A stretch of DNA of 64,000 bases from Clostridium simiarum (lineage in GTDB: Bacteria > Bacillota > Clostridia > Clostridiales > Clostridiaceae). Under the pieces are notes generated by a model. The model made no database searches, was not told the DNA's origin, and was given only the letters and a program-made list of their open reading frames with translations. Positions 25,438 through 34,988 of this stretch are shown one piece after another; position 1 is the first letter of the stretch; each line of letters opens with the position of its first letter. The position numbers and the translations under genes are program-made. The stretch lies in NCBI RefSeq assembly GCF_018919175.1, contig NZ_JAHLQL010000002.1:124001-188000 (forward strand). The letters run 5' to 3'.

Positions 25438-26931
25438 ATGGATTTGGTGCAGAATGGAATAAAAGATAGATTAAAAAAGATAAATGCAATTAGGCTTATG
25501 GGGACTGGTATTGATATTGGAGATTTAACAAGCTATGCCCATGAAATAGTTTTGTATCTTTTACTAAGCATATTTAGAAGAGAAATTACTGAAAACACAA
25601 ATAGGACTAGAAGTGATATGTTATATATGGTTTCTGATATTATAAGAGATATGAATTTAGATAGTACGAATAAAAATATTGAAAGACTTGTTGACGGATT
25701 ATTATGGTATAAAGACCCAGATAGGCAAGAACCATTTTCTTGTCCTATATATAACGAAGAAACAAGACAACATGAGGTTTATAAGTTTAGATATTTAAAA
25801 GAGGATAGAGAGAACTCCCATTGGGAGCAGGGTGGAAGTACAGTATATATGCTTACTGAAGAGGCACAGGAGATTATTTTTATTACCCGAGAGATGCTTG
25901 AGGAGTTTGGTTTTGATGTAGAACAATTTTATACTTTACAGCTTATTAAAAGCGGAAACTTTAATAAAGCATTAAATAGTATAAGTAATTTAATTGCAAG
26001 GGTAAAGACTTTGATTAGAAGAGAAAGGGATTATCGTCAAGATATGATTAGAAGTCCTCAAATAATATTTTTTGATATCAAAAGAGATAGAAGAAAAAGC
26101 GAACAGGAAATTAAAAATCAATTTGATGATGAAAAGAAGAACTTTGAGGATATGTTAGCCTGGAAAAATAGATTAGAAAGTTTTCCAAAAGATAAGCGTA
26201 ATGAGGCAGAGAAGCTTTTTAGAGAAGTGGAAAAAGCGAGAGTACTTCATAATCAGCTAGCTAAAATAGTTATAGATAATATAGCTTATGAGGTAAGGAT
26301 AAGAGTAAATTATCCAGAGAGCTTCTGGGTTACATCAAGAGTATCTTTTAAAAAGGATATATGGCAAAATATAGTGGCGAAAAATGGTTTACCAACTTTT
26401 GATTTAATTGAAGCTTTGGTGGCTCCAATATTATCACCAAAAATCGAGTTTATATATCCATTGGATTGGGCATGGGAAGAGCAAATAGGGATTAAGGATA
26501 ATGAAAGTGAAGAAATAGATGAGATTAGCGTAGATGAAGATGAGGAATATCAAGATAAAAAAGTTGTGAATTGGGAGCTTATCTTACAGGTGTGGCAGCC
26601 AATTTTTGATGATTTTATTGAAGGAAAAGGTTTTTGTATTACTGAGTTGAAAGATAAGGATGTGCTTTATAAAGAAGCGTGGCTTTCAGAGCGTAAAAAT
26701 GTTGAGATATTTATGATGTTTGTAATTACAAGCATTACCTTCACCGAAAAAAGCACTGAATTTGAGAAGATGGATGAGAGAATGATACTTTTTAACAAGT
26801 TGTGTAGAAAAAATGAAAAATATAAAAAGCTTATAGGAAAAACTATTGTTTCAAGGCTTGAGGAGGAGCAAGCTCCCCTATGTTTAGAAAATTTATTCAT
26901 ATCACCTTATAAGATTTTTATTAATAATTAG
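25438..26931 (+). CDS. jetA: Wadjet kleisin subunit JetA
   Basis: 497 residues. The MukF-like kleisin links the two JetC heads and recruits JetB. The N-terminus (LTSYAHEIVLYLLLSIFRRE) is helical. A long charged helix with ARVKTLIRRERDYRQDMI and EQEIKNQFDDEKKNFEDM suggests a coiled coil, and an acidic linker near 350-375 (EEIDEISVDEDEEYQDKK) precedes a C-terminal winged-helix-like part. The call is mainly from size, coiled coil and operon position between jetD and jetB. The gene is intact with tight spacing on both sides (4 and 9 bp). Confidence 0.85.
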   Translation: MDLVQNGIKDRLKKINAIRLMGTGIDIGDLTSYAHEIVLYLLLSIFRREITENTNRTRSDMLYMVSDIIRDMNLDSTNKNIERLVDGLLWYKDPDRQEPFSCPIYNEETRQHEVYKFRYLKEDRENSHWEQGGSTVYMLTEEAQEIIFITREMLEEFGFDVEQFYTLQLIKSGNFNKALNSISNLIARVKTLIRRERDYRQDMIRSPQIIFFDIKRDRRKSEQEIKNQFDDEKKNFEDMLAWKNRLESFPKDKRNEAEKLFREVEKARVLHNQLAKIVIDNIAYEVRIRVNYPESFWVTSRVSFKKDIWQNIVAKNGLPTFDLIEALVAPILSPKIEFIYPLDWAWEEQIGIKDNESEEIDEISVDEDEEYQDKKVVNWELILQVWQPIFDDFIEGKGFCITELKDKDVLYKEAWLSERKNVEIFMMFVITSITFTEKSTEFEKMDERMILFNKLCRKNEKYKKLIGKTIVSRLEEEQAPLCLENLFISPYKIFINN

Positions 26932-26940
26932 GAGGAACTT

Positions 26941-27711
26941 ATGTCATATACAACAGAAAATATTCAGAAGGCTTCAGCATTATTTTTTCTTCTTTTAAAG
27001 GAGAATATTATATCAGCTAAAGAACCTTTGGCAGAAGAATATATAAACAGTAGGGAAATAAGAGAAATAGTTAATACCATGGCAATAGAGGGGAATTTAA
27101 GAGTTTTTGATACTAGAGAAAATATACATTTGGTTTCTACAGCTAATGGATCAATTTTCGCAAATTCATATACGCAGATGAAAGAAAAGTATAAGGCCTT
27201 GAAGAATAAGAAGTATTTCTATCTTGCAAACATAATAATATGCGTATTTTTATCGGAAGTAGATAAGGAAAATAATATTAAAATTAGATGGGAAGAAGAA
27301 GGAATATCTTATGCTAAGCTGGAGGGTTTAGTAAACGGCACAATAAATTCATGGATAAGTAGAAGTAATGAAGAAGAAGGGTTTAGTGAAAATTGGGGAA
27401 TAGCCTTAAAAGAAATTGAGGAGGTATGGAGCAAAGACTTTTCTCCAATGAAAAATAGTAAGACTAGAGGAAATATAGATGTTGTAAATACCACAGATAA
27501 CAGATTTAGTTTTATTTATAGGTCTTTAAAGCCATTGGCTGATCAAAAGCTTATATACAATAACACAAAAGAGCTTAAAATTATTCCTAGAAATGAACTG
27601 TATGAAAGGTTAGATAAAATTTATCATAACCAAGATAGATATAAAGAATTTATGGCTCTAATTGAAGCTATAAAGGAGGAAAATAGGAATGCCAAGAATA
27701 ACCAAGTTTAG
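26941..27711 (+). CDS. jetB: Wadjet KITE subunit JetB
   Basis: 256 residues. The MukE-like winged-helix protein binds the kleisin. The start helix EKASALFFLLLKENII-like and the segment LVNGTINSWISRSNEEEGF fit a tandem winged-helix fold. GGAGGAACTT precedes the ATG. The 3' end overlaps jetC by 23 bp, so the subunits are translationally coupled. The assignment follows from size and from its position between kleisin and SMC. Confidence 0.85.
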   Translation: MSYTTENIQKASALFFLLLKENIISAKEPLAEEYINSREIREIVNTMAIEGNLRVFDTRENIHLVSTANGSIFANSYTQMKEKYKALKNKKYFYLANIIICVFLSEVDKENNIKIRWEEEGISYAKLEGLVNGTINSWISRSNEEEGFSENWGIALKEIEEVWSKDFSPMKNSKTRGNIDVVNTTDNRFSFIYRSLKPLADQKLIYNNTKELKIIPRNELYERLDKIYHNQDRYKEFMALIEAIKEENRNAKNNQV

Positions 27712-30700
27712 AATAGTTGGAACTAAATATGACAATTTTAAAAAGTGTCATGAGAATACTATTTTTGATTTAACAAAAAAGGGAGAGCCAGATCATACAT
27801 TATATACTCTTGAAAATGGAAGTGGCAAAGGAGTACTTATGCAGTTGATGTCTCAAATAGCTCTTCCTAATACTAGATGGGGTAAAAATGATGGAAATAA
27901 AATTACGGGTATGTTTCTTAATAAAAACAACCAGTTCACTCCATATACCTTTCATGTAATCCTTCAGTGGAAGCTAGATACTATACCAGAAAAATGGTTA
28001 GTAACTGGTATATGTATGACTGCTATGAAAAGCATTACAAAAGATGATAATAAGGAAGAAGAAAAAATTGGAGTAAAATACTTCTTATACACACACGAAC
28101 ATTATGCTAATAGCTTTTATACTGTAGAAAATATTCCAGTATATAACGAAAAAGAAAGAAAGCCAGTATCTTATGATGACTTTGAAAAATTTCTATTGGA
28201 AAACAAAAGAGATTTCAGAAGGTTTTCTGAATCAGCAACTAAGAGTACAAATTCAGATTACTATAAATATTTAGAGGAAAATGGTATTTATCGTTCCGAA
28301 TGGAAAATTCTAAAACTTATAAATAGGGTTGAAGGTGGAGTAGGAGACTATTTTTCAAAAGCTAAAGATAACAAAGGGATATTTGATGAATACATAATTC
28401 CAGTCATATCGGAAAATTTAAATAATCAGTTTGAAGAAAATAAAAATGCATTAAAAGATATTTTTAAAAGTAATATTTCCATAACAAAGAATCTCCCAAT
28501 TTTAATTAGTAGAGAAGCTGATTATAGAAATATAGTAACCTTACTAGAACCATTAATAGAAGATGCAGAAATTGGTATAAGTTATGGACAAAGAAAATCA
28601 AAATCTATTGTAGATGGTAACAATCTTTACTGTACTTTAGGAAGTCTACATAACAATATAATAATAGAGAGAGATAAGTGGATATGGGAAGAGGAAAAGG
28701 CTAAAGAAATAAAAAAAGAACTTGTTTTTCAAAAAGATAATTTAGAGTATGCAAGAAATATAAGGACAAAAAAGGAATATGAAGAAGAAAAACTAGAAGA
28801 AGAGAGTAGATTAACTCAGATAAAATGTGAAATAGAAGAATTAAAAGAAGAAAATAAGAAGTATGACATAAACAAAATAATTATTCCTATGGATCAAGAG
28901 AGTAGAAAAAGAGAGAGCAAAATTGAAGAGAAAACTATGATTATAAAATCTCTTAATTTAGAGGATGTAGAGGAAACTATTAAGTCTATAGATAATAATA
29001 TTAAAGAAAAGTGGAAATTTACTGAGGCTTCGTGGAAGGCTACTTCTGTAAAATATAGAGCATATGAATCATTTTTAAATGTTCTCGCAGAAAAATATAA
29101 AAAAGAAATAAATGATTTAAATTTAAAGAAACAGAATATTAAGATTAACTTTGGGGTATTTGAAGAAGAGAAAAAGAATTTTAGCCAAAAAGAAAAAGAA
29201 TTAGAAAATCAGTTTGATTCATTTAGATTAGTATATCCAGACTTACTTCTTGAGGAAATTGAAAATGAAAAATCTAATAAGTATAAAGGATTAATAGATT
29301 TAAATAAAACTATTGAAGAATTAGAAAGAACTATTCTAGAACTTGGTTTAAAGAATAACAAAATAGAGCTTGAAAAAGATGGTTTGAATGAGAAAAAAAC
29401 TGAGTTTGAGGGTAAGTATAAAGAGCAGAAACGAGCTGAAGAAGAGTTACTTACAAGAGTTTTAGATGTTTGTAAGCTTGAGAAAATAGAAGAGGATTAT
29501 TCTCATAGCTGGCTTCAAAATAGAAGCTTTGAAATCATAAAAGATAAAAAAATAAAAAAACAAAGATTAAATGAGCTTAGAAAAGAACTTTGGGAAACAA
29601 ATATGGATTTAACTCTGAATAATAAGGAGTATTGGATACCAAATAATGATATAGAAATTGTAAAAGTAAAGATTGAGGCTTTAGGGATAAAGGTGATTTA
29701 TGGTACTCAATATTTAGGTTCACTAAATTATGAGAAAAGAAAGGAAGAGCTTATCCTATTTCCTTTACTTCCTTTTAGCTTAGTAATAACAAATTATGAG
29801 GAATGGGATACTGTAAATAAAAATATATCTAAGGATTTGTTTTTGCATAGTATTGTACCAATATATATACGTACAGAAATGAAGAGTATTGTACCAATAA
29901 ACTGTAAATTTACGGATCATAAGGGACTAGTGTTCATGGAAAATAACGAGGAATTCATTTTATGGAGAGAAAATCTTAGTAAGAGGGCATTAGAACTAAA
30001 TGAAAATATAAATGTTTTAGAGAATTCTATAGAAAAGATAGATAGATTAATTAGTGACATTGAAGTCATGATTAATATTGAAAGTTCAATGGTTTTAGAG
30101 CAAAAAATAAAAGATTTAGAGCTTGACGTTACTAAGCTTTTAGAGAAGTTATCTATTAATTATTCAAAGACTAATAACTTAAAAGAGGGTTTAAATCTCA
30201 ATAAAGTCTTTAGAGACAAAGTAAAAGAAGAGATAGAACTTTTAGAAAAACAGATAGTTAAGCTTCAAAGTTTTGTGGAGTTTAGAAATTATATAGAAGA
30301 AAAAGAAAGGGATATAAAAAAGGAAGAAAAAAATCTTAATGAAATTGAAGTAATATTAATAGAAAAAATGCAGGAACAGGAAAATGTACAGGATAAAAAG
30401 ACATTAGCTCACAAAAACTATGAAACTTGGAAGATTAATAGGGATAATAAACTTAAAGAAATTAGAGAGGTAATTGACAAAGCAGAGTTTAATGAAAGTA
30501 ATGGTGAAGTATATGAATCAGGCATAGAGCCAAGTTATTCTTCTTTAGAGGAAGATAGTATTTATTTAGATCTAGGGTATAGGAAAAGATTAAGTTTAGA
30601 AGTAGAGGATAAGAATTATCAAATTAAGATGATAAGTGAAAGGATTGATGAGCTTCAAGATAGTATTGATAATAAAATTAAAACGCTTAATAAGCTTGAT

Positions 30701-32176
30701 GTAGATTGGAAGAAGTATAGAATAAAAGGAATATCTTTAGAAACTTTAGAGTTAGAGGCTGAAGTGTTAGAGAAATCTTTGAATTCAAAAAACGAAACAC
30801 ATTTAAAATTAGAAAAAAGTATATCTAAAAAAGATGGATTGATAGTTCAGATAGATAAAGATATAAATCGTCAAGCTAAGAAAATAAATGAAGAATATAA
30901 TAAAGCACCACAGGTATGGGAAGATACTGATTTAGAAGAAAAGGGTTTTAAACTAAAGGAAGAAATAAAAGGTAATGATAAATATTTAAAGGACGTTGAG
31001 GATATATTAAAAAAATTAAATAATAGAGAATTTGTAATGAAAGGTCTTTTAGCAGAATTGAGTCCTTATGAAGAAATAGATCCATCTAAAGGAAAAACTT
31101 CGGAGTACCTTATAGAGAAAATTAAAGAAAATGAGAAGAATGAGGTTGAACAGTGGAAACGAGGCTTTAAGAAAATAAAAGATGCTATAAAAACTCATAC
31201 CGATAAAGCTCAAGGAAACTTTGAACAGTTTTTAGAGGGACTGAAAACAAATATTAAGGATGAAATATTAAAGCATAAAATTAAGGAAATGATAGGTGAT
31301 AGAATAAAAATAGATAACTTTTCAAATAACAAAGATTCCTTCACTAGTATGAAGGAACATGCAAAAAGAGAAATAAGTCAAGTTAATAACGATAAGATTA
31401 AGGCAGAGAGGGCAAGAGAACAGTGGGCATATAGGGCTGCTAGGCAGGCAATAAAGATCGCAGAAAGCTTAAAAGAAATGGTAAATAAAATGGTGTATGT
31501 AAATGATAATGGATATGCTTTTAAACTTGTTAGATTAAAGGGAGAAGACTTACTTCCTAAAGAAGAAGACAGTATTAAACTTTTATTAAATGAGCACTTT
31601 ATAGATTGCATACAAAAGCTTGAAAAAGCAGGTGTAGATTTTGAGAATTTAGAGGACAAATTGCTAGAAGATTACATGAGCGACAAAATGATCTTCTCTA
31701 AAGCCTTAAGGGGAAAGTATCCTGACTTAGAAGTTTATAAGATGACAGAGAAAAATGAATTTTTATATGCTAGACCTCAGAATCATCATTATTCCACTTG
31801 GGGAGCTGTAAATGGGGGAGATGGCGATGCCCCAGAAGGTAGTGGAGGACAAACTCTTTCTATAAATACATTTATGATTATGATGCTTATGAATTACAGA
31901 AAGAAAACCACTGGAAATGATAATCCATGGACAGTGCCCATGTTGGATAACCCTTTTGGAAAGGCTTCAGGAGCTCATGTGCTTGACCCTGTATTTAAGA
32001 TTGCAAATCAACTTAATTTCCAAATTATAGCCTTTGCCGCACCAGAAATAATAAAAACAGAGATTAGCGAAAGGTTTCCTATATTTTGGGCATTAAAGAT
32101 TAATGATGGAAGAGAAAATGGAAGGCTTGGCAGTCTAATTGGTAAGGTGGTACATGGTGGTAGAGTTGTTGATTAA
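27689..32176 (+). CDS. jetC: Wadjet SMC ATPase JetC
   Basis: 1495 residues. The N-terminal head has YTLENGSGKGVLMQL (Walker A near 43-48, with Gly in place of the usual Ser/Thr after Lys). Two long coiled-coil regions (roughly 320-600 and 780-1230) flank a hinge-like central segment around 620-770. The C-terminal head has the signature EGSGGQTLSINTF and Walker B VPMLDNPFGKAS. JetC extrudes DNA loops until a small circle is fully reeled in, and JetD then cuts. AAAGGAGGAAAA precedes the ATG inside jetB. No lesion is visible. Confidence 0.92.
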   Translation: MPRITKFRIVGTKYDNFKKCHENTIFDLTKKGEPDHTLYTLENGSGKGVLMQLMSQIALPNTRWGKNDGNKITGMFLNKNNQFTPYTFHVILQWKLDTIPEKWLVTGICMTAMKSITKDDNKEEEKIGVKYFLYTHEHYANSFYTVENIPVYNEKERKPVSYDDFEKFLLENKRDFRRFSESATKSTNSDYYKYLEENGIYRSEWKILKLINRVEGGVGDYFSKAKDNKGIFDEYIIPVISENLNNQFEENKNALKDIFKSNISITKNLPILISREADYRNIVTLLEPLIEDAEIGISYGQRKSKSIVDGNNLYCTLGSLHNNIIIERDKWIWEEEKAKEIKKELVFQKDNLEYARNIRTKKEYEEEKLEEESRLTQIKCEIEELKEENKKYDINKIIIPMDQESRKRESKIEEKTMIIKSLNLEDVEETIKSIDNNIKEKWKFTEASWKATSVKYRAYESFLNVLAEKYKKEINDLNLKKQNIKINFGVFEEEKKNFSQKEKELENQFDSFRLVYPDLLLEEIENEKSNKYKGLIDLNKTIEELERTILELGLKNNKIELEKDGLNEKKTEFEGKYKEQKRAEEELLTRVLDVCKLEKIEEDYSHSWLQNRSFEIIKDKKIKKQRLNELRKELWETNMDLTLNNKEYWIPNNDIEIVKVKIEALGIKVIYGTQYLGSLNYEKRKEELILFPLLPFSLVITNYEEWDTVNKNISKDLFLHSIVPIYIRTEMKSIVPINCKFTDHKGLVFMENNEEFILWRENLSKRALELNENINVLENSIEKIDRLISDIEVMINIESSMVLEQKIKDLELDVTKLLEKLSINYSKTNNLKEGLNLNKVFRDKVKEEIELLEKQIVKLQSFVEFRNYIEEKERDIKKEEKNLNEIEVILIEKMQEQENVQDKKTLAHKNYETWKINRDNKLKEIREVIDKAEFNESNGEVYESGIEPSYSSLEEDSIYLDLGYRKRLSLEVEDKNYQIKMISERIDELQDSIDNKIKTLNKLDVDWKKYRIKGISLETLELEAEVLEKSLNSKNETHLKLEKSISKKDGLIVQIDKDINRQAKKINEEYNKAPQVWEDTDLEEKGFKLKEEIKGNDKYLKDVEDILKKLNNREFVMKGLLAELSPYEEIDPSKGKTSEYLIEKIKENEKNEVEQWKRGFKKIKDAIKTHTDKAQGNFEQFLEGLKTNIKDEILKHKIKEMIGDRIKIDNFSNNKDSFTSMKEHAKREISQVNNDKIKAERAREQWAYRAARQAIKIAESLKEMVNKMVYVNDNGYAFKLVRLKGEDLLPKEEDSIKLLLNEHFIDCIQKLEKAGVDFENLEDKLLEDYMSDKMIFSKALRGKYPDLEVYKMTEKNEFLYARPQNHHYSTWGAVNGGDGDAPEGSGGQTLSINTFMIMMLMNYRKKTTGNDNPWTVPMLDNPFGKASGAHVLDPVFKIANQLNFQIIAFAAPEIIKTEISERFPIFWALKINDGRENGRLGSLIGKVVHGGRVVD

Positions 32177-32324
32177 CTATTGTTAATCATTATTTAAAAG
32201 AATAATGAACAAGGACATAATTTTAAAAATGGCAGGTATCAAAATTATTTAAAAGATGTTAGTTCTGACGTAATCAAGGCGGTCTTGTTTAAATTTTATA
32301 CTTATGGGATATTTGCAAAAGTAT

Positions 32325-32530
32325 AAGAATACAAAGAAACTGAAAGATGCATAGAGTTTTCCATAGATTTATTAGAAGAACAAGATTATGCAAAAGGAAA
32401 GCTCGAATTAATTAAAATAATTATAGCTGATATAGAAAAAGTATTAGCTAACTAAATTAGCGGGTTATCATTTAATATAGTCCACAGTCTGAACCTTTTA
32501 TAGGGGGAGGACTGTGGACTTTTTTATTAT
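32325..32530 (+). repeat. 206-bp perfect direct repeat, copy 2
   Basis: Identical to 20120-20325. It contains the last 43 codons of the small glmS-adjacent gene (stop at 32453-32455) and the AGTCCACAGTC terminator (32479-32526). Together the copies bracket 12.2 kb. Confidence 0.95.
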
Positions 32531-32620
32531 AGATATGGTTTCCAGGGGACTGAACATAACAGGTTTATACTGGTGACTTTTACACCCCCGGGGGTCATGG
32601 GGTTAAACTTTACAAGTGGA
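32531..32620. repeat. Tail shared with the relic at 45 kb
   Basis: AACAGGTTTATACTGGTGAC and CTTTTACACC after the terminator resemble the sequence at 45,270-45,305 (AACAGGTTTCCACTGGCAA). The pattern looks like an insertion-sequence end (IS21-type ends often carry such TGGTGACTTTTACACC-like repeats); identity not proven. Confidence 0.4.
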
Positions 32621-32860
32621 TAAACATATATTACAATATATAGGAATATAAACAAAAAATTGATATCTATGAAACATAACGCTTTAGATAAGAAGTGGTA
32701 GCAATTTGTTTTATGATATTATAAGGTAAACAAAGTGTACTCTCGTTTATGTATTAATTTTATAATACTTATGTTAAGATAATTTGTACAAAACTTAGTG
32801 TAATTTTCACTAATTTTAGACTAATAATATATGGAGATAAATTTTGGCTTTCTTTATAGA

Positions 32861-32960
32861 TGGAGCTGTCGCACTAAGGAATTTACATACAATATATTGC
32901 TTTGCAAATTTAAAATTAGCACAATATATTGTAGTATTTATTCTTAATGGGACAGCCCCA
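32861..32960. mobile_element. 100-bp MITE-like element
   Basis: Ends TGGAGCTGTCGCACTAAG and, inverted, GGGGCTGTCCCATTAAG are imperfect terminal inverted repeats of nearly 40 bp with ACAATATATTG on both inner sides. It has no coding capacity. It lies just upstream of the regulator gene and may carry its leader or promoter. Confidence 0.5.
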
Positions 32961-32994
32961 TAACTAATGGTTTTAAGATAGGAGAAATATATAT

Positions 32995-34278
32995 ATGAAA
33001 ATTGCTATAATGGGAGCTTCAGATTCAGTTGAAAAGGTATATAAAGTTCTCTCCGTAGAACATAAAGATATAGAGTTTATTAAGTATGCTGAAGATGAAA
33101 TAAAAAAACTTATTGATATGACAAAAAACATAGATTGTGAAATAGATGGTATCTTTTTGACTGGAATAGGTGTTTATTCTGAAATCACTTCCAAAATAAG
33201 ATTTGAAAAACCTGTTGTTTATACAGAAAGAGGTATTATAGGTATCATTAAAGCTTTATGGGAATTTTATATGGAGTGGGATGATACAAAGGATACAAGG
33301 ATTGCTTTAGATATAATTGAAGAAAAAGATCTCATTGACGTGCTTAATGAGTTTAATATTGAGATCAAGAGTTATGATATTCAAAAATATTTACCTTCTA
33401 AGAATGAAGGAGATTATCTTAAGTATTATTTAGAAAATTATGAAGAGGGAAATATTGATTGTGTTTTTACCTCTTTTGGATATATATATAACTATTTAAA
33501 AAAACATAATATTCCAGTATATAGGATACAAGCAACGAATATTGACATTAAAAATCGATTTTTTAAGTTAAAAAATAGTGTTAACTTAAAAAACCTCAAT
33601 GAATGTGCAATTCAAGTACAAATCATTCAAGTGGTGGAGGGAAATGCTAGGACTCAGGATAGTAAAAATAGTGAATTTCAATTAGAAGAAGAAATCTTGA
33701 TGTATTCTAAAGAAATTGAAGGTATGATGCAGACTATTAATTCAAATGAGTACCTCATTATATCTAATAAAGGTGCAGCATTAAGTGTAGAAAATATAAA
33801 TTCTTTATACAGAATAATAAACAACTGTAAGTTAAGAAACATTATACTAGGCGTAGGCATAGGTGAGGGGGTAACCATTTATCAATCTGAAAATAATGCA
33901 AGAAATGCTTTAAGAAAGAGCACTTCTGAAAAGCAGGGAAATATTTATTTTTATGATGGTGAAAATGTAGTAGGACCGATTTTTAAGAAGAATCAAATCA
34001 AATACAAAAATTTAGTAGATGAAGAAACTCTAAAATTATCTAAAGAAATTGGAATCAGCTATCAGTATATTGAAAAAATTATTAGTGTAATAAAGAAATT
34101 AGGAAGAGATGAATTTACAAGTAAAGAACTGGCTGAAATTCTTTTTATAAGTGAGCGTAGTGCCAACCGTATTCTAAAAAGTCTTATAGATAAAGGTTAT
34201 GGAGAAGAGTCAAACCTAGAGAATTCCTTAGGAGCAGGTAGGCCACGTCGTAAAGTTAAGATTAAACTTAAATCATAA
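32995..34278 (+). CDS. Transcription regulator with C-terminal winged helix
   Basis: 427 residues. The last 75 form an HTH: FTSKELAEILFISERSANRI and LKSLIDKGY, ending in an RPRRK basic tail. The larger N-terminal part starts with MKIAIMGASDSVEKVYKVL, a Rossmann-like nucleotide or effector fold. It contains GNARTQDSKNSEFQLEEEI and a region with IILGVGIGEGVTIYQSENNA, which looks like a GGDEF-derived or periplasmic-binding-like sensor. Probable control gene for the adjacent peptide-use genes, which start 700 bp downstream behind their own promoter. I do not know the family name. Confidence 0.65.
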   Translation: MKIAIMGASDSVEKVYKVLSVEHKDIEFIKYAEDEIKKLIDMTKNIDCEIDGIFLTGIGVYSEITSKIRFEKPVVYTERGIIGIIKALWEFYMEWDDTKDTRIALDIIEEKDLIDVLNEFNIEIKSYDIQKYLPSKNEGDYLKYYLENYEEGNIDCVFTSFGYIYNYLKKHNIPVYRIQATNIDIKNRFFKLKNSVNLKNLNECAIQVQIIQVVEGNARTQDSKNSEFQLEEEILMYSKEIEGMMQTINSNEYLIISNKGAALSVENINSLYRIINNCKLRNIILGVGIGEGVTIYQSENNARNALRKSTSEKQGNIYFYDGENVVGPIFKKNQIKYKNLVDEETLKLSKEIGISYQYIEKIISVIKKLGRDEFTSKELAEILFISERSANRILKSLIDKGYGEESNLENSLGAGRPRRKVKIKLKS

Positions 34279-34287
34279 AATATAATA

Positions 34288-34396
34288 CAAACTCTAACCA
34301 ATTTAAGAATTAGAGTTTATTAAAGTTAATAATTATTAAGAGGTTTAACAGCAAAATTCCAGTAAAAATTTTATTTTTATTGGAATTTTATTTTTT
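34288..34396 (+). terminator. Two terminators behind the regulator
   Basis: AAACTCTAA/TTAGAGTTT near 34288-34318, and AAATTCCAGTAAAAAT (34354-34369) pairing with the segment ending near 34387, then TATTTTTTC. Confidence 0.65.
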
Positions 34397-34615
34397 CTTA
34401 ATTATTTAAATGTTTAGTAAGTCATGGGAGCAGTAGATTGTAAAAATAGTTATAATTTTGACTGTCTGATTTTATCTTTAAATCAACCTTTATTCTTCTG
34501 CCTACCTTGTTTTTATTCATTAGATTAATTGTACTATATTTTTTAAATTAAGACATAATTATATGTGACATATTACCACATTATCATAAAAAAATCAGAC
34601 AATTCTTGATAATTG

Positions 34616-34644
34616 TTGACAAGGAAAAAAAGATATACTATAAT
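34616..34644 (+). promoter_or_regulatory. Consensus sigma-A promoter of the membrane protein-peptidase unit
   Basis: TTGACA (34616-34621), a 17-bp gap and TATAAT (34639-34644). The predicted start near 34651 gives a leader of about 340 nt before the first gene. Confidence 0.8.
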
Positions 34645-34671
34645 TTGAGATAATTAAAGACCTATTTAAGA

Positions 34672-34698
34672 CACGATAAAAATTGTGGCTATTTTTTT
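34672..34698 (+). promoter_or_regulatory. Weak hairpin with U-run in the long leader
   Basis: CACGAT (34672-34677) pairs with ATTGTG (34682-34687) and is followed by GGCTATTTTTTT. It could act as an attenuator early in the leader. Two sequences resembling catabolite (cre) sites, TAGAAAACGTTTTTA near 34738 and TTTAAACGTTTTAAA near 34904, lie further down. All are tentative. Confidence 0.3.
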
Positions 34699-34988
34699 CT
34701 AATTAATAATTTATATTTTAACAAACCATTTCTTATGTAGAAAACGTTTTTATTATGGAAGCAAATAACTTGTTAAATATTATAGAAGGAGGTGATGAGA
34801 AGTCTAATACTACAAGTACATATCATAATTAAATAGCTGATTCATTAATAATGAATACTTAAACTTTGTAAGAATCCATATCAAGTTTAAATACTTCCTA
34901 AAATTTAAACGTTTTAAATATTATTTCTAGAAGTTGATATATTAATTAGCTAGAGAGATTCAAAAGAATAAAAAGATGGAGGTAAACA

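Noticed and set aside
20120..32530. 206-bp repeats as classical att sites of an integrative element
   Set aside because: Far longer than normal att cores, not in a tRNA, and no integrase or excisionase lies between them; homologous recombination explains them better.
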